Positions 42,608 to 50,168 of a stretch of 64,000 nt of DNA are shown piece by piece. The first letter of the stretch is position 1. Each line of letters begins with the position of its first letter. The stretch comes from Desulfotignum sp. (lineage in GTDB: Bacteria > Desulfobacterota > Desulfobacteria > Desulfobacterales > Desulfobacteraceae). The notes beneath the pieces are model-generated. The model ran no database searches. It was not told the origin of the DNA and saw only the letters and a list, made by a program, of their open reading frames with translations. The stretch spans positions 1 to 64,000 of the forward strand of contig JAABSA010000003.1 of the NCBI GenBank assembly GCA_011390635.1. Direction: 5' to 3'. The position numbers and the translations under genes are program-made.

Positions 42608-44431
42608 TTAAAACTGGTCCCAGGTAATGCGCAAAATTTCCTGGTAGGTGGTTTCCCCCTGGAGCATTTTTTTAATTCCGTTCTGGCGCAGCAGCACCAG
42701 GCCCTGGGCCATTGCCTTTTCCCGCATCGCTTTCAGGCTGCCTTCCGGGCTGCTCAACCTTTTCAAAGATTCTGTATAGGGCAGTATTTCATAAATACCG
42801 ATCCGTCCTTTATAGCCTGTCCCGCGGCATTTATTGCATCCTTTTCCATGGCACAGTCGAATGGTACCGCTTTTTGCAACAACAAGCCCCAGTTCCGCCA
42901 GCTCTCTGGCATCCATTTCAATGGTCTGGGCACAATGGGGACAGATCTTACGCACCAGCCGCTGGGCGACAATCCCGTTCAGGGCGGCATGCACCAGGTA
43001 TGGCGGTATGCCCAGGTCCAGCAGTCGGAAAACAGCAGACACACTGTCATTGGTGTGCAGGGTGGACAACACCAGATGGCCGGTCAAGGCTGCCTGTACC
43101 GCAGCCTGGGCGGTCTCAAGGTCCCGGATTTCCCCCACCATGATAATGTCCGGATCCTGGCGCATGATATTGCGCAGCACTGATCCAAAGGTCACATTGA
43201 CGGCCGGCTGCACGGAAATCTGGTTGAACTCCTCATGGATCATCTCAATGGGGTCTTCAATGGTAGTGATATTCACCTCAGCAGAAGACAGCATGCGCAG
43301 ACTGGAATACAGGGTGGTGGATTTGCCCGATCCTGTGGGACCTGTCACCAGAACAATGCCGAAAGGAAGGGTGATCAATTTCTTGTATTTTGTAAAATCC
43401 TGCCGGGAAAACCCCAGTTTTTCAAGGTCCTGGAAAAGGATATCCGGATCCATGATCCGCATCACCACTTTTTCCCCGAATGCCACCGGAATGGTGGACA
43501 CCCGGATTTCCACCTCGGTGTCTTCCTTGACCATTTTTATGCGGCCGTCCTGGGGCCTTCTTTTTTCAGCCATATCCAGGCCGGAAAGGGTCTTTATCCG
43601 GCTGATCACGGCATTGTGAAGCTGTTTGGGCAGTTTGTACACCGTATGCAAAGCCCCGTCGATGCGCATGCGCACCAGACAGATATCTCTTTTGGGCTCA
43701 ATGTGGATATCACTGGCTTTCTGGTCAAAGGAATAGGTGAACAGATGGTTGACTGCGTTGACAATGTGCTGGTCCGTTGGGGGCAGGTCATCCGGCGACG
43801 TCAGGGTTACAAACCGTTCCAGGTTCCCTAAATCCACCCCTTTGCCGGAGAACAGATCCTGGGCTGCTGAAATGGAATACCGGAACCCGAAAAACTCCTG
43901 GATCAGTTTTTCGATGTCCGACCTTGGGCTGAGCACCGGTACCACCTTGAGTTTGGACACCATTTCAACATCTTTTATGGCTTCAAAATTAAAGGGATCG
44001 GGTGTTGCCACCACCAGTTTTCCAGACTCGACACTCACAGGGAGTAAAAGATGTTTAAAAGCAAATGATTTGGAAATGAACCCCGTCACAAGATTCAGGT
44101 CCAGTTTCAAAGGATCCACTTTTTTATATGCTATTTTCCAGGCATCTGCCAGGGCCCGGTAAATCATGTCTTCATCCAGAACAGCACCCGGCTGGTTCAC
44201 ACATTTGAGCCTGAGATGGACCATCACGTCAATCAGGGTCATGCGGGCCATTGCCTCCTGCCTGGAAAGCCCCTTGTATCCCGTATTTTTCCCGGCGTTA
44301 TAGAGACTTTCTTTCACCCCTTTTTCCCGCCGCAGCAGATCCTTTGCCTGGTCCGGTGATATCAGGCCGGCATATACCATAATTTTACAGATGTTCTGGG
44401 ATGAAAACCGGTTGTTTTGCTGCACATGCAT
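42608..44431 (-). CDS. PilB/GspE-family assembly ATPase
   Basis: The 607-residue protein has a divergent N-terminal domain, a GspE-N-like segment (VSVESGKLVVATPDPFNFE) and the ATPase core. The core shows SDIHIEPKRDICLVRMRIDG, Walker A TGPTGSGKSTTLYSSL, Walker B IIMVGEIRDLETAQ, the His-box LSTLHTNDSV, and a zinc tetracysteine (CPHC and CNKCRGTGYKGR). It is the closer of the window's two ATPases to canonical PilB. No pilus gene is adjacent. Confidence 0.9.
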   Translation of the reverse strand: MHVQQNNRFSSQNICKIMVYAGLISPDQAKDLLRREKGVKESLYNAGKNTGYKGLSRQEAMARMTLIDVMVHLRLKCVNQPGAVLDEDMIYRALADAWKIAYKKVDPLKLDLNLVTGFISKSFAFKHLLLPVSVESGKLVVATPDPFNFEAIKDVEMVSKLKVVPVLSPRSDIEKLIQEFFGFRYSISAAQDLFSGKGVDLGNLERFVTLTSPDDLPPTDQHIVNAVNHLFTYSFDQKASDIHIEPKRDICLVRMRIDGALHTVYKLPKQLHNAVISRIKTLSGLDMAEKRRPQDGRIKMVKEDTEVEIRVSTIPVAFGEKVVMRIMDPDILFQDLEKLGFSRQDFTKYKKLITLPFGIVLVTGPTGSGKSTTLYSSLRMLSSAEVNITTIEDPIEMIHEEFNQISVQPAVNVTFGSVLRNIMRQDPDIIMVGEIRDLETAQAAVQAALTGHLVLSTLHTNDSVSAVFRLLDLGIPPYLVHAALNGIVAQRLVRKICPHCAQTIEMDARELAELGLVVAKSGTIRLCHGKGCNKCRGTGYKGRIGIYEILPYTESLKRLSSPEGSLKAMREKAMAQGLVLLRQNGIKKMLQGETTYQEILRITWDQF

Positions 44432-44642
44432 TTACAGCCCCTTGCAAAGGATTGAAACAGGATCAGTGATCCCATAACGTCTTGAACCTCAAAAAAAATT
44501 GTCATCACTCTTATACGGCAAACACGACACCCTTGTAAAGAGATGATCCCCTGGCATATATTATCCGGGCCTTGACTTTTGACCGGAACTCTGTGCAAAT
44601 ACAACCATTTTTTATAATCCCCAAGATATCAAGGATACCCGG

Positions 44643-45536
44643 GTGACCATTGTCAAACTTTTTCTAACCGCTTTTTTCTGGGGCGGGACCTTTATTGCCG
44701 GAAAAAAAATTGCCGGCCATGTGGATCCCCAGTGTGCCGCATTCCTCAGATTTGCTATTGCCTCTTTTTTTCTGGTGATTCTGACCATTCGTTTAGAAGG
44801 CAAACTGCCCCGCATCAGGCCCAGCCAGGTGATCTGGATCATGTTATCGGGGCTGACCGGCATCTTTGCCTATAACCTTTTCTTTTTTACAGGCCTGACC
44901 TTTATCAATGCCAACCGGGCATCATTGATCATTGCCACCAATCCGATTTTTATCAGCTTGTTTGCCGCACTCCTGTTCAAGGAGCCGTTGACCCGGACGA
45001 AGATAACAGGGCTGCTGCTTTCGGTGACGGGCGCTGTAACCGTCATCTCCAACGGCCGCCTGTCACAGCTTCTGCACAGCGGTATAGGGCCGGGGGAACT
45101 GGCTATCTTAGGATGCGTGATCTCCTGGGTTTCCTATTCTCTTCTGGGAAAACAATTGATGAAAACGTTGTCCCCGGTGGCAGCCGTCTGCTATGCCTCT
45201 TTGGCCGGCACGGTGATGCTGTTTTTCCCGGCACTTTTCCAGGGCCTGTTTCACGCTGTGCCCCTTTATACGGCAGGCAGCTGGTGGGCTTTGTTTTACC
45301 TGGGGTTCTTCGGCACGGTGCTGGGATTTTTCTGGTATTATCAGGGCATCCAGGAGATCGGCCCCATGAAAGCCGGCATTTTTATCAATTTTGTTCCGGT
45401 CAGTGCCATTGTTCTGTCATACCTGATTCTGAATGAACCCCTCACACCGGCGATTCTGGTGGGGGCAGCTCTGGTGTTTTCCGGCATTTATCTGACCACC
45501 CGGCCGGACAAATCCCTGACAGTACCGTCCCCGTAG
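44643..45536 (+). CDS. EamA/DMT-family transporter
   Basis: The 297-residue protein has about ten membrane helices in two EamA repeats; the first begins TAFFWGGTFIAGKKIAG and contains FFTGLTFINANRASLIIATNP, the second begins AILGCVISWVSYSLLGK. DMT transporters export metabolites such as amino acids; substrate is not readable. GTG start at 44643 with AAGGA about 8 nt upstream. It is followed after 20 bp by a dimethylargininase-like gene. Confidence 0.88.
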   Translation: MTIVKLFLTAFFWGGTFIAGKKIAGHVDPQCAAFLRFAIASFFLVILTIRLEGKLPRIRPSQVIWIMLSGLTGIFAYNLFFFTGLTFINANRASLIIATNPIFISLFAALLFKEPLTRTKITGLLLSVTGAVTVISNGRLSQLLHSGIGPGELAILGCVISWVSYSLLGKQLMKTLSPVAAVCYASLAGTVMLFFPALFQGLFHAVPLYTAGSWWALFYLGFFGTVLGFFWYYQGIQEIGPMKAGIFINFVPVSAIVLSYLILNEPLTPAILVGAALVFSGIYLTTRPDKSLTVPSP

Positions 45537-45556
45537 CAGCCGACAGGAGAAACACA

Positions 45557-46318
45557 ATGTTCACACACGCCATAGTCAAAACACCGTGCAAGAATATGGT
45601 CAACGGCATCAGTCACGCCAACCTGGGAACACCTGATTATGCCCTGGCCGTAAGACAGCATGAACACTACATACAGGCACTTGCATCCTGCGGCCTGGAA
45701 GTTATTGTCCTTGACCCTGATGACGCTTTCCCGGATTCCACATTTATCGAGGATACCTGCCTGGTCACCGGCCGCTGCACGGTTATCACCCGTCCCGGGG
45801 CTGTGTCCAGACAGGGAGAAATCCATGCTGTCACACAGGCCATGGAACGGTTTGACCGGCCCATGGCCGCTATCCAGGCTCCAGCCACCCTGGATGCCGG
45901 AGATGTGATGATGGTAAAGGACCATTTTTATGTGGGGCTTTCCGACCGGACCAATGCAGCAGGGATATCCCAGCTCAAACAGATTCTGGCACCATATGGC
46001 TATACGGTTTCCCCCATTGCACTCACTTCTGTGCTCCACCTGAAAACCGGGGTTTCCTATCTGGAAAACAATTGTCTGCTGGCATGGGGGGAATTTGTAA
46101 CCAAACCGGAACTGGCCGGATTCACAATGCTGCCGGTGGATGACACCGAATCCTATGCCGCCAATTGCGTATGGATCAATGACCGGGTGCTGGTGCCGGA
46201 AGGATTTGCAAAAACCAGGGACATGATTGCACACCAGGGATATGAAACCATTGCAGTGGATGTATCAGAATTCAGAAAACTGGACGGGGGATTGAGCTGC
46301 CTGTCTCTGCGGTTTTAA
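45557..46318 (+). CDS. Dimethylargininase / arginine deiminase superfamily hydrolase
   Basis: The 253-residue protein fits the DDAH branch of guanidino-modifying enzymes: PDSTFIEDTCLV (substrate-binding Asp/Glu), LHLKTGVSYL (catalytic His161) and C-terminal DGGLSCLSLRF (nucleophile Cys248). These enzymes hydrolyse methylarginines or arginine to citrulline. AGGAG precedes the ATG. The preceding transporter may move a related compound; that link is inference. Confidence 0.88.
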   Translation: MFTHAIVKTPCKNMVNGISHANLGTPDYALAVRQHEHYIQALASCGLEVIVLDPDDAFPDSTFIEDTCLVTGRCTVITRPGAVSRQGEIHAVTQAMERFDRPMAAIQAPATLDAGDVMMVKDHFYVGLSDRTNAAGISQLKQILAPYGYTVSPIALTSVLHLKTGVSYLENNCLLAWGEFVTKPELAGFTMLPVDDTESYAANCVWINDRVLVPEGFAKTRDMIAHQGYETIAVDVSEFRKLDGGLSCLSLRF

Positions 46319-46362
46319 ACCAGGCAGGCCAAGGGGGCCGCAATATCCGGATTATAAAAAAA

Positions 46363-46407
46363 ATGCCGGAACCGCCCTGTTTTTTGTTACAGGGCCGGTT
46401 CCGGCAT
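46363..46407 (-). terminator. Rho-independent terminator after ferredoxin
   Basis: Arms 46363-46379 and 46390-46407 (ATGCCGGAACCG..CCCTG against CAGGG..CGGTTCCGGCAT, one bulge) enclose a 10-nt loop. On the minus strand the stem runs into TTTTTTTTATAATCC. On the plus strand no T-run follows. Confidence 0.9.
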
Positions 46408-46480
46408 CCAGGCAGGCACCGGACAAACAGCAGAAAACTTCTGCTACAATGGTCCGGCAGATGCCATAAGGTACAACGGG

Positions 46481-46669
46481 TTAATCTTCTTCAACAACGA
46501 TTGCGTCTTCTTCACAAACTTCCACACAGCTCTCACATCCCATGCACTCTTCCGCATTGACCGGAACTGATTTTTCGTTTTCCATTTCAAATACTTCCAC
46601 GGGGCAAACGTCAACACATTCTTCGCAACCAACGCATTTTGATTCATCAACAATTGGGGTAAATGCCAT
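46481..46669 (-). CDS. Two-cluster 4Fe-4S ferredoxin
   Basis: The 62-residue protein has two cluster motifs, CVGCEECVDVCPVE and CMGCESCVEVCEED. The second lacks the usual Pro after the last Cys, and the protein is strongly acidic. It is a soluble low-potential electron carrier typical of anaerobes. AGGAGG lies 8 nt before the ATG and a perfect -10 TATAAT sits at 46710-46705 on the minus strand, though without a good -35. A terminator follows, so it is monocistronic. Confidence 0.95.
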   Translation of the reverse strand: MAFTPIVDESKCVGCEECVDVCPVEVFEMENEKSVPVNAEECMGCESCVEVCEEDAIVVEED

Positions 46670-46788
46670 TTTTACAGCCTCCTAAAATAAATTAACATCA
46701 TTCGATTATAAACCCATTTTTATATCAATTTGATGTAACTGATTTAAAAAACGCTTTTATAACATCTTCTTTGGTAAAATCAAGCTTT

Positions 46789-47763
46789 TTATGCTTTTAC
46801 CGTCACCCGGCAGACCACAACTTTTTTGCCGGGCAGCCCGGTATGTCTTTCCAGGTCCGGACCCGAAAAAACACCCACCTGGATCCGGGCCAAAAGCCTG
46901 CAGCCGTCCATGGCTTCCACCAGGTCTTTTTCCAGCGGTCCCTGGTCTTTTGGATACTGGTCTGTCACTATTTTTTCCAGCATACCCAGAAAATGGTTTT
47001 GCCATTCCAGCTTGCGGGCACACCCATCTTCATGCACTTTTATACAATCAATGTCAAGGGCATTTATGGCCCTTGTAGAAATTGCGGCCAGGTATTCAAA
47101 AACCGCACTGCTGGTGGTAATCAACACCAGGGGCCGGTGACCGGCAAATATTTTTTCTTCCCCGGCACAGGCAGCCCAGGCAAAGATGCGCTCACGTGTC
47201 ATGGCCGCACCCGGGTCCCGGGATGGACCATCAGCAGCACGCGGCAGGGTCTTTTCCGGATACAGCTCCCCTTTCAAATCCGAAAACAGGGCAGCCTGTT
47301 TTTTTTCCAGGCCTGCCAGGTCAGCATCAATGGTCTCATTGTGGGCATCGGTGAGCTGAGCGATTTTCAAAAACAGCATCGGATCAACAGATGCCGGGTT
47401 TTGGTTGTCACTGCATGCTCCCTGCCGGATTCTCGCCCTGAGTTCAGATTGAATGGCAAACGTTCCTCCAACCTCACTGAAATACGGACCAGCCTTGAGC
47501 AATGCCTTCAGGTTTCTCCGGTTGCCCTTGTGCAGTTCTGCCCAGTTCAGCCAGGCTGCAACCTGTGATTCCAGTTGTCCAAGACGTTTGCCCGGCATAA
47601 ACACAGGGGTTACCACCCCTTTTTCCACCCAGGGTGTCATGGGGTGGTTTTCGGGCAGTTGTGCTGCCAGTGGCAGGTATTGAAAATGGGGAAAAACCGC
47701 TGTCAGGGTCCGGCACTGATCATGATCCACATGGGAAAAGGGAAAAAAGACCATGTCCATCAT
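46789..47763 (-). CDS. Conserved-looking cytosolic protein of unknown function, coupled to the CysK-CysRS-like gene
   Basis: I do not recognise this 324-residue protein. It has no signal peptide or membrane helix. The start MMDMVFFPFSHVDHDQCRTL is followed by alpha-rich sequence (NWAELHKGNRRNLKALLKAG, FLKIAQLTDAHNETIDADL). A possible beta-alpha region ends with GKKVVVCRVTVKA. Several His and Cys residues are scattered but form no motif I can name. The ATG overlaps the TGA of the CysK-CysRS-like gene as ATGA, so the two are translationally coupled and may act together. Confidence 0.7.
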   Translation of the reverse strand: MMDMVFFPFSHVDHDQCRTLTAVFPHFQYLPLAAQLPENHPMTPWVEKGVVTPVFMPGKRLGQLESQVAAWLNWAELHKGNRRNLKALLKAGPYFSEVGGTFAIQSELRARIRQGACSDNQNPASVDPMLFLKIAQLTDAHNETIDADLAGLEKKQAALFSDLKGELYPEKTLPRAADGPSRDPGAAMTRERIFAWAACAGEEKIFAGHRPLVLITTSSAVFEYLAAISTRAINALDIDCIKVHEDGCARKLEWQNHFLGMLEKIVTDQYPKDQGPLEKDLVEAMDGCRLLARIQVGVFSGPDLERHTGLPGKKVVVCRVTVKA

Positions 47764-50063
47764 GTCATACCAACCTTTTTATCATGCACCTGCACACCCA
47801 TTGCAGCAAGTTTTTCTCTGATCATGTCCGCTGTTTTCCAGTCCTGTTTCCGCCGTGCATCATCCCGTTGTCCGATAAGATATGTAACCTCATCGGTATA
47901 TTCCATTTTTTTGCTAAAATCACATACCTGTAAAATAGTGTCCATTTCCCGGAAACAGTCCAGAATCTGTTCTGCATTGGCAGCATTGATGCTGTTCTGG
48001 CTCACGAGGGCATTAATTTTTTTGACATTTGCCAGAAGCGAGGCAATGGCAGCAGAAATCTTCAAATCATCGGCCATGGCTGCCAGAATTCCCTGGCGGA
48101 TATCATACACCAGCTGGTCTATGCCGCCATAGGCGTGGCCTTGTGCAATTTTTGCAGACCTGATTTTTCCAAGGGTTGCAATACACCGGTTGATTTTGGC
48201 CAGGGTCGCTTTTGCATCGGTCAGGGCCCGGAATGACAATACCAGGCCCCTGCGGTAATGGCCGGACATGAGCCAGAAACGGATGGTATTGTTATCCCAC
48301 CCCTGTTGTGCCAGTGTATCCAGGGTGATGTCATCCATGTGTTGTATCCCCAGAGAGCCGTCATATTGCACCGGGTCACAATGCAGCCAGAAATTGGCCA
48401 GTTGCTGTCCGCAGGCAGCCCTGGCAATGGCCCTTTCATTTTCATGGTGGGGAAACACAAGCTCCCGGCTGCCGGTGTGGATATCAAAGGGCGCCCCCAG
48501 ATGGGCCATGGACATGGCTGCGCACTGGAGGTGCAGTGACGGCCGTACCGTCCCCCATTCGGTTTTCAACCCTATGCCCTGGCGCAGCTCTGACAAACGG
48601 ACCCGCTTGAACAACGTAAAATCCCGGGGATTGTGTTTTTCATATTCATCCAGGTCCACTGTGGATCCCACCCGGATTTTCTGGATATCCATCCTGGACA
48701 GGTGTCCGTATTCAGCAACACTGGATATATCAAAATACACGGAGTGCAGTTTTTCATAGGCATGGCCCCGGTTCAGCAGGTTCCGGGTCAAAGCCGCCAT
48801 GTCCGAAAAATGGTCCGACACCCTGGGGTATCCCTGGGCAGGCCTGATCCTGAGCCGTTCCAGGTCCTGGAAAAAGGTCTCAATATGGGGCCTGGTGAAA
48901 TCTTTGAGGCTGCACCCGGCCTGCTTTGCCCCCTGGATTGTCCGGTCATCATAATCAGTTATATTGACCACATGATTGATGTTTATCCTGTGAAAGGCCA
49001 GATAGCGCACCAGAAGGTCTGTAAACACATACCGTCTGAAACGCCCGGGGTTCAGCCGCTGATAAACCGTGGGGCCGCAGGTGTATATGGTTACGGTATC
49101 GGATTTCAACGGCTTGAACCCCTGTTTTTCAGCGGCAAGGGTATTGAACAGGTGTAACTGGATTTTGTGTTTTACGGAAAACAATGGTGTGGATAAATAC
49201 CGTTCCCCGGAATCGGGAAAAATGACCACCACAACACCTTTTTGTATCCTGTGGGCCTCTTTTACAGCAGCAGCCATGGCAGCGCCCGAACTCATGCCCA
49301 CAAACAGCCCTTCTTGTAAAGCCAGCTGCCGGGCGGTTTCAAAGGCCAGATCATCGTCAATGTGCAGCACCTTGTCCAGTCTTTTTTTTTCAAAAATTTC
49401 GGGAGTATAGGACTCTTTCATATTTTTGAGCCCCTGGATACCATGGCCCAGAAACGGTTCGGCACAGACAATGCTGGTTTCCGGGCTGTGTTCTGTAAAG
49501 TACCGGGACAATCCCATAAGCGTGCCCGAGGTCCCCACCGTGGCCACTACACTGGTTATTTTATCATGTATCTGTGCCATGATTTCCGGTGCTGTGGTGT
49601 GGTAATGGGCCTGCCAGTTGGCCGCATTATTGTACTGGTCGGTGATAAAATAGGTATCAGGATTTTCCCGGGCCAGGCGATAGGCTTCTTCAATGGCTCC
49701 GTCGGATCCCAGGTGCCGGGGAGTCAGGATGATTTTTGCACCCCGGGCCCGAAGAATGTTTTTGCGCTCTTCACTGGCATTTTCCGCCATGGTCAGGGCA
49801 AGATCATAGCCTTTGACTGCACAGATCATGGCCAGACCGATGCCGGTATTGCCCGAAGTGGCTTCTATAACGGTTTTTTCTTTTGTCAACTGGCCGGATG
49901 CCTCCCCTGCAGTGATCATATAAAGGGCGGCCCGGTCTTTGATTGATCCCCCGGGGTTCATGTATTCCAGTTTGGCAAATATTTTCACCCCGGGCACAGG
50001 ATTCATCCGCCTGATTTCCACCACCGGTGTATTTCCGATGGCGTCTATGATGGAGTCAGTCAT
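47760..50063 (-). CDS. Cysteine synthase fused to a cysteinyl-tRNA-synthetase-like domain lacking HIGH and KMSKS
   Basis: Residues 1-295 are an O-acetylserine sulfhydrylase-type PLP enzyme: NPGGSIKDRAAL (Lys42 binds PLP), EATSGNTGIGLAMI, and GTSGTLMGLSRY. Residues about 318-767 align with cysteinyl-tRNA synthetase: YTCGPTVY (Cys329), RPSLHLQCAAMS (Cys514) and FPHHENERA (His539, Glu543) keep all four zinc ligands. However, the ATP-binding HIGH site reads NPGR and the KMSKSLGN loop reads QYDGSLGI. A standard charging reaction is therefore unlikely from this domain, and a normal cysS should exist elsewhere. Alternatives: a cysteine-binding or persulfide-related enzyme, or a regulator. The fusion is continuous in one frame with no sign of a sequencing join. 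Confidence 0.88.
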   Translation of the reverse strand: MTDSIIDAIGNTPVVEIRRMNPVPGVKIFAKLEYMNPGGSIKDRAALYMITAGEASGQLTKEKTVIEATSGNTGIGLAMICAVKGYDLALTMAENASEERKNILRARGAKIILTPRHLGSDGAIEEAYRLARENPDTYFITDQYNNAANWQAHYHTTAPEIMAQIHDKITSVVATVGTSGTLMGLSRYFTEHSPETSIVCAEPFLGHGIQGLKNMKESYTPEIFEKKRLDKVLHIDDDLAFETARQLALQEGLFVGMSSGAAMAAAVKEAHRIQKGVVVVIFPDSGERYLSTPLFSVKHKIQLHLFNTLAAEKQGFKPLKSDTVTIYTCGPTVYQRLNPGRFRRYVFTDLLVRYLAFHRININHVVNITDYDDRTIQGAKQAGCSLKDFTRPHIETFFQDLERLRIRPAQGYPRVSDHFSDMAALTRNLLNRGHAYEKLHSVYFDISSVAEYGHLSRMDIQKIRVGSTVDLDEYEKHNPRDFTLFKRVRLSELRQGIGLKTEWGTVRPSLHLQCAAMSMAHLGAPFDIHTGSRELVFPHHENERAIARAACGQQLANFWLHCDPVQYDGSLGIQHMDDITLDTLAQQGWDNNTIRFWLMSGHYRRGLVLSFRALTDAKATLAKINRCIATLGKIRSAKIAQGHAYGGIDQLVYDIRQGILAAMADDLKISAAIASLLANVKKINALVSQNSINAANAEQILDCFREMDTILQVCDFSKKMEYTDEVTYLIGQRDDARRKQDWKTADMIREKLAAMGVQVHDKKVGMT

Positions 50064-50168
50064 GGGGTCCTTTCAATGCCGGCAAACCAGACCGGTTGAT
50101 TTACAGCAAAAAGGTCTGGATTCCGGCTTGACTTTTACAACATAAAATGGCTTTATACAGTAATTTTA

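Noticed and set aside
46321-46407. Hairpin considered as terminator of the dimethylargininase-like gene on the plus strand
   Set aside because: The stem is followed by CCAGG on the plus strand; the T-run is only on the minus strand, so it belongs to the ferredoxin gene.
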